Assembly: GCA_913775305.1 (NCBI GenBank)
Contig: CAJYIY010000032.1
Span: 1-53,970 of the forward strand
Direction: 5' to 3'
Length of the DNA stretch: 53,970 bases
Origin: an uncultured Erwinia sp.
Lineage (GTDB): Bacteria > Pseudomonadota > Gammaproteobacteria > Enterobacterales > Enterobacteriaceae
Part shown: piece after piece, positions 30,568 to 39,421 of the stretch
Position numbering within the stretch: the stretch's first letter is position 1
Layout of the letters: each line of letters opens with the position of its first letter
The notes under the pieces: generated by a model
Told to the model about the DNA's origin: nothing
Database searches by the model: none
The model's input: the letters and a program-made list of their open reading frames with translations, nothing else
Program-made: the position numbers and the translations under genes

Positions 30568-32568
30568 ATGTCTTCACGTAAAGAACTGGCAAACGCCATC
30601 CGCGCTCTGAGTATGGACGCCGTGCAAAAAGCGAAATCTGGCCACCCAGGCGCACCGATGGGCATGGCGGATATCGCAGAAGTGCTGTGGCGCGACTTCC
30701 TGCATCATAATCCGACCAATCCCACCTGGGCTGACCGTGACCGCTTCGTTCTTTCCAACGGCCACGCCTCCATGCTGCTTTACAGCCTGCTGCACCTCAC
30801 CGGCTATGATTTACCGATGGAGGAGTTGAAGAACTTCCGCCAGCTGCATTCCAAAACGCCAGGACATCCGGAAATCGGCTATACCCCGGGCGTGGAAACC
30901 ACCACCGGGCCGTTGGGCCAGGGCCTGGCCAATGCCGTGGGGATGGCTATCGCCGAGCGTACGCTGGCGGCGCAGTTTAACCGTCCGGGCCATCAGATTG
31001 TCGACCACTTTACCTATGTGTTTATGGGCGATGGCTGCCTGATGGAAGGCATCTCCCATGAAGTCAGTTCACTGGCTGGTACGCTGGGGCTTGGCAAGCT
31101 GATTGGTTTCTACGATCACAACGGCATTTCGATTGACGGTGAAACGGACGGCTGGTTCACCGATGATACGGCGAAGCGTTTTGAAGCCTATCACTGGCAT
31201 GTGATCCACGATATCGACGGACACAACCCGGATGCGATTGCGGCCGCCATTAAAGAAGCGCAAAGCGTAACCGACAAACCCTCGTTGATTATCTGTAAAA
31301 CGATTATTGGTTTTGGTTCGCCAAATAAAGCCGGTAAAGAAGAGTCCCACGGTGCGGCGCTGGGTGAAGAAGAGGTTGCCTTAACGCGCAAAGTGCTGGG
31401 CTGGAACTATCCGCCTTTCGAGATCCCGAAAGAGATTTATGACCAGTGGGATGCGAAACAGGCCGGTGCTGAACGGGAAAAAGCCTGGAATACGGCATTT
31501 AACGCGTACAAAGCCGCACATCCGGAACTGGCAGCGGAATACAGCCGCCGCATGAGCGGTGAGATGCCGGAAAACTGGGAAGCCGAAACGCAGAAATACA
31601 TTCAGCAGCTGCAGGATAATCCACAGAAAATCGCCAGCCGTAAAGCCTCGCAGAATGCGCTGGAAGCCTATGGCCCGATGCTGAAAGAGTTTTTAGGCGG
31701 CTCTGCCGACCTGGCACCAAGTAATCTGACCCTCTGGTCGGGTTCAACATCGATTAAGGACGACAGCGCAGGCAATTATATTCACTACGGCGTACGCGAA
31801 TTCGGCATGACGGCGATCGCCAACGGCATTGCGCTTCACGGTGGATTTATTCCCTACACCGCCACCTTCCTGATGTTCGTTGAATATGCCCGTAATGCGG
31901 TACGTATGGCTGCCTTGATGAAGGCCCGTCAGATTCTGGTTTATACCCACGACTCTATCGGACTGGGTGAAGATGGCCCAACCCACCAGCCGGTTGAGCA
32001 GCTGGCCAGTCTGCGCGTGACGCCAAATATGAGCGTCTGGCGTCCCTGCGATCAGGTCGAGACGGCAGTGGCGTGGAAGCATGCCGTTGAGCGTCACCAC
32101 GGCCCGACCGCGCTGATCCTGTCGCGGCAAAATCTGGCTCAGCCAGCACGCAGCAAGGCGCAGCTGGAGAATATTTCGCGCGGTGGCTACATCCTGAAGG
32201 ACAGTGACGGTACGCCGGAGTTGATTCTGATTGCGACAGGATCGGAGGTGGAAATCACGCTGGGTGCGGCAGAAAAGCTGACCGCCAGCGGGCATAAGGT
32301 TCGGGTAGTTTCCCTGCCCTCCACCGATTTATTCGATGCACAGGATGCCGCCTATCGCGAGTCGGTTCTGCCTTCCAGCGTCACCGCTCGCGTTGCCGTC
32401 GAAGCCGGAATTGCCGATTACTGGTTTAAGTATGTGGGCCTGAACGGTGCGATCGTCGGCATGCACGGATTTGGCGAGTCGGCACCGGCTGAGAAGCTGT
32501 TTGCCGAGTTTGGCTTCACGGTCGAAAATATCGTCAGCCACGCTGAGGCCCTGCTGAAACCGCATTAA
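30568..32568 (+). CDS. tktB: Transketolase (TktB)
   Basis: A thiamine-diphosphate enzyme that moves two-carbon units between pentose-phosphate sugars, including onto erythrose 4-phosphate. It has 666 residues. The TPP/Mg motif GDGCLMEG...DHNGISIDG spans residues 155-190, and His26 and His66-type residues are in SGHPGAPMG and SNGHASML. The pyrimidine domain has [14 protein letters not shown] near residue 470. It is placed directly after talA (68 bp), as in E. coli, where the pair is RpoS-dependent. Confidence 0.95.
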   Translation: MSSRKELANAIRALSMDAVQKAKSGHPGAPMGMADIAEVLWRDFLHHNPTNPTWADRDRFVLSNGHASMLLYSLLHLTGYDLPMEELKNFRQLHSKTPGHPEIGYTPGVETTTGPLGQGLANAVGMAIAERTLAAQFNRPGHQIVDHFTYVFMGDGCLMEGISHEVSSLAGTLGLGKLIGFYDHNGISIDGETDGWFTDDTAKRFEAYHWHVIHDIDGHNPDAIAAAIKEAQSVTDKPSLIICKTIIGFGSPNKAGKEESHGAALGEEEVALTRKVLGWNYPPFEIPKEIYDQWDAKQAGAEREKAWNTAFNAYKAAHPELAAEYSRRMSGEMPENWEAETQKYIQQLQDNPQKIASRKASQNALEAYGPMLKEFLGGSADLAPSNLTLWSGSTSIKDDSAGNYIHYGVREFGMTAIANGIALHGGFIPYTATFLMFVEYARNAVRMAALMKARQILVYTHDSIGLGEDGPTHQPVEQLASLRVTPNMSVWRPCDQVETAVAWKHAVERHHGPTALILSRQNLAQPARSKAQLENISRGGYILKDSDGTPELILIATGSEVEITLGAAEKLTASGHKVRVVSLPSTDLFDAQDAAYRESVLPSSVTARVAVEAGIADYWFKYVGLNGAIVGMHGFGESAPAEKLFAEFGFTVENIVSHAEALLKPH

Positions 32569-32584
32569 TCCGGATACCGCTGTC

Positions 32585-33652
32585 TTAGTTTGAAGGCCTG
32601 CGCTGTTGGGTAATCCACAGTGCAGGCCAGCGGTCGCTACTGTTCCACGCATCACAGATACTCTCCTGCGCATACTCAGCGAGAACAAACTCCCGTCCGT
32701 TATACTGCCAGCGCGTCGCGACCCCACAGTCGCCAAGACCTCGCATTTTACTGAACGTCAGCAGTTGCCCACTTTCCGCATCATAATCTGCATTTATCAG
32801 ATCCAGCTGGCGATCGCTGCGATCGGGAGGAACAAACGGCAACATCAGCGTAATGTGCTGCGGAATATAGGGTGGCTGGCGCGTAACCTCGAAAGCCAGA
32901 TCGATAACGTTGTAAGCCCCCATTTCACAGCCCACCAGCAGTAGCGCTTTATCATCCGTCAACGGTGATACGGACACCTGACGCCGCAGCCTGTCCAGCG
33001 AACAGCTCTCACTGTTAATATGCTGACTGCCGAAATCAATCAGTTCACGGGTTTCCTCCGGGGTTAATGGCAGAGGCGGCCGTTCCGGCTGATAAACCTG
33101 AGGTATGCCAGGTGCCGCAGGGACCTCCCATCCCGGACGAGGGCCGCGCCGGGCCCAGGCACTGGCGCTATTTACCCGTCCCTGCACGCTATCCATCAGC
33201 AACAACGCAGCCTTCAGCACTTTTAACGGGATTACCGCATCGTCGCGATAAAGTAGCTGCAGCCTGTCGGCATCAATTATCTGTGCAAGAAATTCATTGA
33301 CTGAAATACGGTGATCGCTGATGAGATGATGGGGCGTGGTGTGCCAGTGTTTCAGATCCAGTCTGAGGCGCTGTCCGTCCAGCAGCAGGTTATCCTGCAG
33401 AGCACCGCCGGAAAGCTCACCGCTGTAGCCGCTGCCGTAGTCAATGCGCAGCAGCGGATCATCATCCTGCCCGGCCTGGCGTACGATGGTCATCGCCAGG
33501 CCATCACTGGACGGAAAGCTACGCGCCTCACAGCGGTTAAGGTTGTTACAGGTAATCTGCCAGCTACCGAACGTCTTCTGCAAAGGCTGTGCATACAGGA
33601 CGGTTGTGAAGATCAGTGGTGCCAGCGACAGCCATTTTATACGGTCATACAT
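32585..33652 (-). CDS. ypfG: DUF1176 family exported protein YpfG
   Basis: A 355-residue protein with a probable Sec signal peptide (residues 1-21, ending VLYAQP), so it is likely periplasmic. It contains several conserved cysteines (CNNLNRC, CSLDRL, VGCEMG, GDCGV, SICDAW) that could form disulfides, and the WQYNGREFVL end typical of DUF1176 proteins. Function is unknown. It is convergent with tktB, only 16 bp separating the stops and no evident hairpin between them. Confidence 0.9.
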   Translation of the reverse strand: MYDRIKWLSLAPLIFTTVLYAQPLQKTFGSWQITCNNLNRCEARSFPSSDGLAMTIVRQAGQDDDPLLRIDYGSGYSGELSGGALQDNLLLDGQRLRLDLKHWHTTPHHLISDHRISVNEFLAQIIDADRLQLLYRDDAVIPLKVLKAALLLMDSVQGRVNSASAWARRGPRPGWEVPAAPGIPQVYQPERPPLPLTPEETRELIDFGSQHINSESCSLDRLRRQVSVSPLTDDKALLLVGCEMGAYNVIDLAFEVTRQPPYIPQHITLMLPFVPPDRSDRQLDLINADYDAESGQLLTFSKMRGLGDCGVATRWQYNGREFVLAEYAQESICDAWNSSDRWPALWITQQRRPSN

Positions 33653-33808
33653 GGATGGGGCCCCTGGTCAGGTGGCATATCGGGAAGCGCGTAACCCCGC
33701 GTCATCAGCGTGTCTGGTAATGATGGTAGGGCTTAACCTGTACCTCAATCAGATTTATCGGACTGTGAACGCGATAAAAAATGCCGCCATTACTGAGGGA
33801 AATGCGCG

Positions 33809-34387
33809 TTAAAGATGCAGCCAGCCTGCAATCAGCGCGTGCTGTAGCAGAGTAACGGTTTTGCCATCTCTGATACGCCCGTCTTTGATCATGGCCCAGG
33901 CATCAGGGAAAGAAATCTCCATGACGTCGATGTCTTCATCCTCCACGCCACCGCCGGCATTATCACGCAGGGCTTCGCTGTACTCCGCCGCAAAAAAATG
34001 CACCACCTCGGTCACGCCGCCAGGGGACATATACAGCTCGAACAGCTTTTCGACTTCGCCTACCGCATAACCGGTCTCTTCCACAGCCTCTTTACGAATA
34101 CAGTCCTCGGGAGAGTCGTTATCCAGCAGCCCGGCACAGGCTTCTGTCAGCATGCCATCGGGATTGCCGTTCACCCACGTGGCAATACGAAACTGCCGTG
34201 TCAGCACCACGCTGTTTTTTTCACGACTGTAGAGCAGGATTGTTGCACCGTTGCCGCGATCGTAAACTTCGCGCCTGTGACGAATCACCGTGCCGTCTTT
34301 AGCAGTCAAATCGTAGGTAAAATTACGCAGGACGAACCAGTTTTCTGACAGGATTTTATTTTTGATGATGTCGATGTTGGCGGACAT
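33809..34387 (-). CDS. nudK: Nudix hydrolase NudK (GDP-mannose pyrophosphatase)
   Basis: A 192-residue Nudix hydrolase. E. coli NudK splits GDP-mannose to GMP and mannose 1-phosphate. The Nudix box runs from G86 to about G107 ([20 protein letters not shown]) with the metal-binding REAVEE-like segment intact as RKEAVEET. The ATG at 34387 is the best start, with GAGCC upstream. It is unlinked to ypfG by a 156-bp gap. Confidence 0.94.
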   Translation of the reverse strand: MSANIDIIKNKILSENWFVLRNFTYDLTAKDGTVIRHRREVYDRGNGATILLYSREKNSVVLTRQFRIATWVNGNPDGMLTEACAGLLDNDSPEDCIRKEAVEETGYAVGEVEKLFELYMSPGGVTEVVHFFAAEYSEALRDNAGGGVEDEDIDVMEISFPDAWAMIKDGRIRDGKTVTLLQHALIAGWLHL

Positions 34388-34454
34388 ACAGGCTCCATGT
34401 TTTTATCAGGAGCCTGCCATCATAGAACGGGTGGGGAGGGAAAACTATCTGAAA

Positions 34455-34493
34455 TACCGACCGGGCTGAAAACAGCGCCAGCCGGTATCGGTA
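34455..34493 (-). terminator. Hairpin downstream of ansP
   Basis: TACCGA (34455-34460) pairs with TCGGTA (34488-34493), continued by CCGGGCTG with CAGCCGG with a small bulge. It begins 4 nt after the ansP stop. On the minus strand the tail reads TATTTC, a weak T run. Confidence 0.5.
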
Positions 34494-34496
34494 GCT

Positions 34497-35963
34497 TTAC
34501 TTCATCAATTTCTCAGCGGCGGCGTGCTGCTCTTCTGACAGAGACTGTGCACGCTTACGCACGAAGAACCAGCCGGCGATCAGCCAGACAGCAATCAGCG
34601 GAATCGAAGCGATGGTGTAGGTGCCGTTCGGGTAATCAAACGCCATCAGCACCAGCACGCTCAGCAGGAACAGCAGCGTCAGCCAGGAGGTGAACGGTGC
34701 TCCTGGTAGCTTGAAGCTGACGTCATCCGCTTTCCCCTGTTTGATCGCTTTGCGCAGGCGCATCTGGCACACCACGATAAAGCCCCAGGAAGAGATAATG
34801 CCCAGCGCCGCCACGTTCAGAACGATCTCAAATACGCTGGCAGGTACGATATAGTTCAGATAAACGCCAACGATATACACGCAGATGGTTACCAGGATAC
34901 CGGCATACGGCACCTTTGAACGGCTCATTTTGGACAGGAACTGCGGTGCGGACCCCCCCATCGACATGGAGCGCAGAATACGGCCGGTGGAGTACAGGCC
35001 CGAGTTCAGGCTCGACAGCGCCGCAGACAGGACCACGATGTTCATGATACTGCCGACGTAAGGCACGCCCAGCTTACTGAAGAAGGTGACGAACGGACTC
35101 TGTCCTGCCTGATAAGCATTCCACGGCAGCAGCAGCACCAACAGCACGACAGAACCCACGTAGAACAGGCCGATACGCCAGATCACGCTGTTGATCGCTT
35201 TTGGCAGCATGGTTTTCGGATCTTTACACTCTCCGGCAGCGGTCCCCACCAGCTCGATAGAGGCAAAGGCGAAGACCACGCCCTGCACCAGCACCAGCGC
35301 GGGCATCAGGCCGTTAGGGAATATCCCGCCATTATCGGTAATCAGGTGGAAGCCGGTCGCGTTGCCGTCCAGCGGTTTACCGCTGCCGAGGAACACCACG
35401 CCTACCACCAGGAAAATGGCGATCGCCAGCACTTTAACCAACGCGAACCAGAACTCCATCTCCGCGAACCAGCGCACGCCAATCATATTCATGCCGCCAA
35501 CGATGGCCAGCGCGCCAAGGGCAAAGACCCATTGGGGCACATCACCAAACGCACCCCAGTAGTGCATGTAGAGTGCAACGGCGGTGATATCGACGATACC
35601 GGTCATCGCCCAGTTGACGAAGTACATCCAGCCAGCCACATAAGAGGCTTTTTCGCCGAGAAATTCACGGGAGTATGAAACGAAGCTACCGCTGGAGGGG
35701 CGGTGTAATACCAGTTCACCCAGCGCACGTAAAATGAAGAAGGAGAAGATACCACAGACTAAATAGACGATGGCCAGCGCCGGACCAGCAACCTGCAAAC
35801 GCGCACCCGCGCCCAGAAACAGACCCGTACCGATTGCGCCACCGATAGCGATCATCTGCACATGACGATTGTCCATCGCCTTGTTATAGCCAGCATCCTG
35901 CGAGTTTAACCAACGTCTTTTGGCGGCGCGTTTTTCTGCGCCAGATACTTTATCAGCTTTCAT
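34497..35963 (-). CDS. ansP: L-asparagine permease AnsP
   Basis: A 488-residue amino acid permease of the APC superfamily with twelve predicted helices. The first helix carries IGGAIGTGLFLGAGARL, the substrate-backbone motif. ELVLHRPSSGSFVSY, FASIELVGTAAGECKDP and SSLNSGLYSTGRILRSM follow. Similarity to E. coli AnsP extends through FKLPGAPFTSWLTLLFLLS; the C-terminal tail is shorter and different. In E. coli ansP is elsewhere, so its place between nudK and narQ is a difference of this lineage. Confidence 0.92.
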   Translation of the reverse strand: MKADKVSGAEKRAAKRRWLNSQDAGYNKAMDNRHVQMIAIGGAIGTGLFLGAGARLQVAGPALAIVYLVCGIFSFFILRALGELVLHRPSSGSFVSYSREFLGEKASYVAGWMYFVNWAMTGIVDITAVALYMHYWGAFGDVPQWVFALGALAIVGGMNMIGVRWFAEMEFWFALVKVLAIAIFLVVGVVFLGSGKPLDGNATGFHLITDNGGIFPNGLMPALVLVQGVVFAFASIELVGTAAGECKDPKTMLPKAINSVIWRIGLFYVGSVVLLVLLLPWNAYQAGQSPFVTFFSKLGVPYVGSIMNIVVLSAALSSLNSGLYSTGRILRSMSMGGSAPQFLSKMSRSKVPYAGILVTICVYIVGVYLNYIVPASVFEIVLNVAALGIISSWGFIVVCQMRLRKAIKQGKADDVSFKLPGAPFTSWLTLLFLLSVLVLMAFDYPNGTYTIASIPLIAVWLIAGWFFVRKRAQSLSEEQHAAAEKLMK

Positions 35964-36207
35964 TTTCTATCCTATTGTCCTGTCCACAAGTGATGCGGTT
36001 ACCCATCCCGGTAGCCTGTTATTTTTATGCACCGACCAAACGATTGCGTCGGTCGCCGCAGCTTTGGCTGCCTACCTCGGTGTACTGTCATTATATTTAA
36101 AGACACCTGAGAAATTGCGGCGATGCATCCTAACCGTTCTGCCAGGTCTACGCAAAATATCCACGGGGGAAAACGTGAGGTTTTGTAATTTTTGTCGAGT
36201 GGCGCAT
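35964..36207 (-). promoter_or_regulatory. ansP upstream region
   Basis: No gene is seen. On the minus strand a perfect TATAAT lies at 36095-36090, with no good -35. A 6-bp hairpin ACCGAC/GTCGGT (36031-36036 with 36048-36053) lies in the presumed leader, 68 nt before the ansP ATG. The ribosome-binding site is AGGA. Confidence 0.4.
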
Positions 36208-36235
36208 AAAAAAACCGGTCACAATTTGCGACCGG
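36208..36235 (-). terminator. Terminator of the YdgH-like gene
   Basis: CCGGTC (36215-36220) pairs with GACCGG (36230-36235); two further pairs are possible in the loop. On the minus strand a T7 tract follows (36214-36208). It lies 62 nt past the stop of the 91-residue gene. Confidence 0.85.
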
Positions 36236-36297
36236 CCAGTGATGGCACTAAGGACTACACAGGGACAGGGTTGGGACAGGGTAAAAAGGACAGAATG

Positions 36298-36573
36298 TTA
36301 GCGATAAATCTCGGCAGTACCGCTCCACAGGCTGGAGTCTCCCGGCGTGTCTGCGCGAACAATACGGTAGTGGTTGGCTCCCAGCGCCTGCGCTTTTTTC
36401 GCCAGCTGATGGGTTGCATCATCCAGCGAGCCTCGGACGCCGGAAACGGACACGCTACCGATACTCTGCATATTCATCGCCTGGCTGCTGTCAACCGGTG
36501 TGGCAGCGAGCGTAGAGAATGAGGTCACCGCTAATAAGGTCGCAGCGATTGTTGCGGGTAGAATCTTCTTCAT
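36298..36573 (-). CDS. YdgH/BhsA/McbA-like (DUF1471) periplasmic protein
   Basis: A 91-residue exported protein with a clear signal peptide (residues 1-23, cut after LAA) and a DUF1471 domain, which includes VSVSGVRGSLDDA and KAQALGANHYRIV. Family members in E. coli (BhsA, McbA, YhcN, YdgH) are induced by stress and linked to biofilm or surface change. Which one this matches cannot be told. The ribosome-binding site GGAGCACCACG precedes the ATG. It has its own terminator and is divergent from narQ. Confidence 0.88.
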   Translation of the reverse strand: MKKILPATIAATLLAVTSFSTLAATPVDSSQAMNMQSIGSVSVSGVRGSLDDATHQLAKKAQALGANHYRIVRADTPGDSSLWSGTAEIYR

Positions 36574-36818
36574 CGTGGTGCTCCTTACACTGTACGGGTT
36601 AGTGACGAAGTTGATTATTACCCATACAATGAAAAGTAGAGTGTGGCAGGGGTAAAAGCGTTAAAGCATTGTCAGTGCCGCGTAGCGTTACGCCAGCAAA
36701 TGTCAGCGAATATGCCTGAACAAGATGTATGTAACAGGAAGTGAATCCCGGAATATAGCGACTTCAGATGCAGCGGCGCTTTCGTTACAATATCCTTGCT
36801 CATAATAAGGATAAATCA

Positions 36819-38570
36819 ATGCCGTCAGTCAAACGCTCCGTCACCCACAGCATTGCGCGCACGCTGTTCGCCATTGTGCTGCTGTCGGTATGTTCCAGTG
36901 GACTGGCGCTGCTGACCCTGTCAGGCAGCCTGCGCGATGCAGAAGCCATCAATCTGGCGGGTTCGCTGCGTATGCAAAGCTACCGACTGGCATGGGATAT
37001 CGCCTCGCATTCCGCCCAGCGGTCTGAGCACATCGAACAGTATCAGCAGACGCTACTGGCGCCGGCATTGCACTCGCTTGACCGGATTTATGTGCCGGAT
37101 GCGGTTCGCCAGCGCTATCACGATCTGCTCTCCTCGTGGCAGAGGCTGCAACCCTCATTAAACGCTGACCACCCGGATATCAACGGCGATCGGATTGCCC
37201 GGATTATTCATTCAGTCGCGCAGATCGATCGCTTTGTGCTGGCACTGCAGCACTGGGCTGAGTTGAAAATGCGCATCGTGGCGCTGACCTGCCTGCTGGG
37301 ATTCACCGCTATCGCCCTGCTGGTTATTATCACGCTGCGCCATATTCGGCGGAAAATTGTCGGGCCACTTCGCCAGCTGCTGAGCGCCAGTGAAGCCGTT
37401 GAACAAACGCATTTTACTCTGCCCCCGCTGAGCACCGATCTCGATAATGAGCTTGGCGTGCTGGCGCGCGCCTTTACCCGGATGTCCGGCGAGCTGGAGA
37501 AGTCCTGGACGGCGATGTCGCAAACGGTACGCGCAAAAACGGAAAGCCTGACTCAGGCCAACCGCCGTCTGACGCTGTTTTATGCCTGCTCGCAGCGGCT
37601 CAGCCGCAGCGTGGAAGGACGCGAGGCGTTTCAGCTGACCCTGGCGCTGGTGCTGCGCCATGAAAAACTAAACTGTATTACGTTTTCCGTGCCTGACTTC
37701 GGCGTTCTGCGTGCCGGATTTAGCGACCCCCAGCTACCGTGGCATTCCATCCCTCTCTGCCTCAGCCACCAGCCGCAGCCCTGTGGTGTACTGCGCTGGC
37801 AGGCACACCGCAGCGAAGCGCGACTGATGCAGGGCGTTGCTTCCCTGCTGGTTCATGCGCTGGAACTGTGGCGAGCTCAGCAGCAGGTGCAAACGCTGCT
37901 GCTGCTGGAAGAGCGCGCCACCATCGCCCGAGAGCTGCACGATTCGCTGGCTCAGTCGCTGACGTTTTTACGTATTCAGACAGCACGCCTGAAGCGGACG
38001 CTGGGGACGGACGCCAACGCGGCGCAAACCGTTGTCGCTGAGTTTGACCAGGCGCTGGCGGCCGCCAACCGGCAGCTGCGCGAGCTGCTGACCACCTTCC
38101 GCCTGACGATTGAACCCGCCAGCCTGACACGGGCACTGGAACAGGTGGTGGAGCCGCTGCGCCCGCAGAGCGAGGCGCAAATTTTACTGCGGAGTGATAT
38201 TGAGGGGCAGCTCCAGGCACAGCAGCAAATCCACGTGCTGCAAATTGTGCGTGAAGCGCTGCTGAATGCCATTCATCACGCCCACGCGCGGGAAATTATC
38301 GTCAGCGCCTGCCGCAGCGACCGGGGCGAACTGACCCTGACCGTGATGGACGACGGTATCGGCATTGCCAGCCAGCAGGAGCCCCCCGACCATTACGGCC
38401 TGACCATCATGCACGAGCGGGCGGCAAGGCTGAATGGTACGCTGAGCATCACAGGTGGCGAAACTGGCGGGACCCGCGTTGCGCTACATTTTATGCCGGT
38501 CACGGAAACGGTCTTGCCCGCCGCCGTCGGCTCCGTTCCACCGTTCGCATGTTCAGGGAGTGAAGAATGA
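36819..38570 (+). CDS. narQ: Nitrate/nitrite sensor histidine kinase NarQ
   Basis: A 583-residue membrane sensor kinase. It has a first membrane segment at about residues 12-34, then the P-box that binds nitrate/nitrite (SLRDAEAINLAGSLRMQSYR, Arg51). After a periplasmic helical bundle come a second segment near 150-172 and a HAMP domain. A cysteine-containing linker and the HisKA_3 dimerisation domain with His374 (ATIARELHDSLAQS) follow, then an ATPase domain (EALLNAIHHAHA, DDGIGI, GGTRVAL). The start has AAGGAT eight bases upstream. It overlaps the response regulator gene by 4 nt. Confidence 0.94.
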   Translation: MPSVKRSVTHSIARTLFAIVLLSVCSSGLALLTLSGSLRDAEAINLAGSLRMQSYRLAWDIASHSAQRSEHIEQYQQTLLAPALHSLDRIYVPDAVRQRYHDLLSSWQRLQPSLNADHPDINGDRIARIIHSVAQIDRFVLALQHWAELKMRIVALTCLLGFTAIALLVIITLRHIRRKIVGPLRQLLSASEAVEQTHFTLPPLSTDLDNELGVLARAFTRMSGELEKSWTAMSQTVRAKTESLTQANRRLTLFYACSQRLSRSVEGREAFQLTLALVLRHEKLNCITFSVPDFGVLRAGFSDPQLPWHSIPLCLSHQPQPCGVLRWQAHRSEARLMQGVASLLVHALELWRAQQQVQTLLLLEERATIARELHDSLAQSLTFLRIQTARLKRTLGTDANAAQTVVAEFDQALAAANRQLRELLTTFRLTIEPASLTRALEQVVEPLRPQSEAQILLRSDIEGQLQAQQQIHVLQIVREALLNAIHHAHAREIIVSACRSDRGELTLTVMDDGIGIASQQEPPDHYGLTIMHERAARLNGTLSITGGETGGTRVALHFMPVTETVLPAAVGSVPPFACSGSEE

Positions 38571-39193
38571 ACAGCACTGTTTGTCGCGTGTTAATCGTTG
38601 ACGATCATCCGCTGATGCGCTGCGGCCTGCGCCAGCTTTTACAGCTGGAGCCGCGTTTTGAGGTGGTTGCTGAAGCCAGTAACGGTTCGGAAGCACTGGA
38701 GCTGGCCCGCCAAACGCAGCCGGACCTGATGCTGCTGGATTTAAATATGAGGGGAGTGTCGGGCCTGGAGACGCTGAAGATTTTGCGCAGTGAATCGATT
38801 TCCTGCCGGGTGGTGATCCTGACCGTATCCAACAGCCGCAGTGATTTCTTTACCCTGTTGGATGCCGGCGCTGACGGCTACCTGCTGAAGGACAGCGAAC
38901 CCGACCAGATGCTGGCACAGATAATAAACGTTGCCGATGGTGGGCAGGCTTTCAGCGAATCCATGCAGCGCTGGCGAGAAAGCCGCTGGCAGGACGCGCC
39001 TCTGGCGATGCTGACTCCGCGCGAGCTGGACGTGCTGAAGGAGGTAGCGCGCGGCCTGTCGAATAAAGAAGTGTCTGAAAACCTGTCGATTTCCGAGCAG
39101 ACGGTAAAAGTGCATATCCGCAGCGTGCTGCGCAAGCTCAACGTGCGTTCACGGGTTGCCGCCACCGTCCTCTGGCTGCAGTCACATCAATGA
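38567..39193 (+). CDS. narP: NarP-type response regulator
   Basis: A 208-residue NarL/FixJ-family regulator. The acceptor is Asp58 (MLLDLNMRG) with D12/D13, and the conserved Lys is in YLLKDSE. A C-terminal LuxR-type HTH is at about residues 148-200 (LTPRELDVLKEVARGLSNKE, then VKVHIRSVLRKL). It overlaps narQ through ATGA, so kinase and regulator are translated together. In E. coli narP is far from narQ. NarP is preferred over NarL by its sequence (RGVSGLETL) and lack of narGHJI nearby; alignment would settle it. Confidence 0.88.
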   Translation: MNSTVCRVLIVDDHPLMRCGLRQLLQLEPRFEVVAEASNGSEALELARQTQPDLMLLDLNMRGVSGLETLKILRSESISCRVVILTVSNSRSDFFTLLDAGADGYLLKDSEPDQMLAQIINVADGGQAFSESMQRWRESRWQDAPLAMLTPRELDVLKEVARGLSNKEVSENLSISEQTVKVHIRSVLRKLNVRSRVAATVLWLQSHQ

Positions 39194-39256
39194 CAAAAGA
39201 CGTCCGGATGTAAATAAACCGCGGCCATTTTCTCAGGTAATTTACACTTTCTTCTT

Positions 39257-39274
39257 AATTTCTCCACGATTTCG
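39257..39274 (+). promoter_or_regulatory. Candidate BaeR box upstream of acrD
   Basis: TTTCTCCACGATT at 39259-39271 matches 12 of 13 positions of the published BaeR box core TTTCTCCATDATT. It lies about 150 bp before acrD, a known BaeR/CpxR target in E. coli and Salmonella. The match was made by eye. Confidence 0.45.
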
Positions 39275-39421
39275 ATCGGCCGGGCAGGTAAAGTGGTCTG
39301 TCGATGGAGCCTGTTGAATCAGTTGGCAAATCTGCTCCGCACTGGACGATTTATTTCTGCGCCAAAGGGATCTGGCTGGTGACCTTTTTTGATCTTCAGA
39401 TAATCAGCTGCGGAGCTTGCA

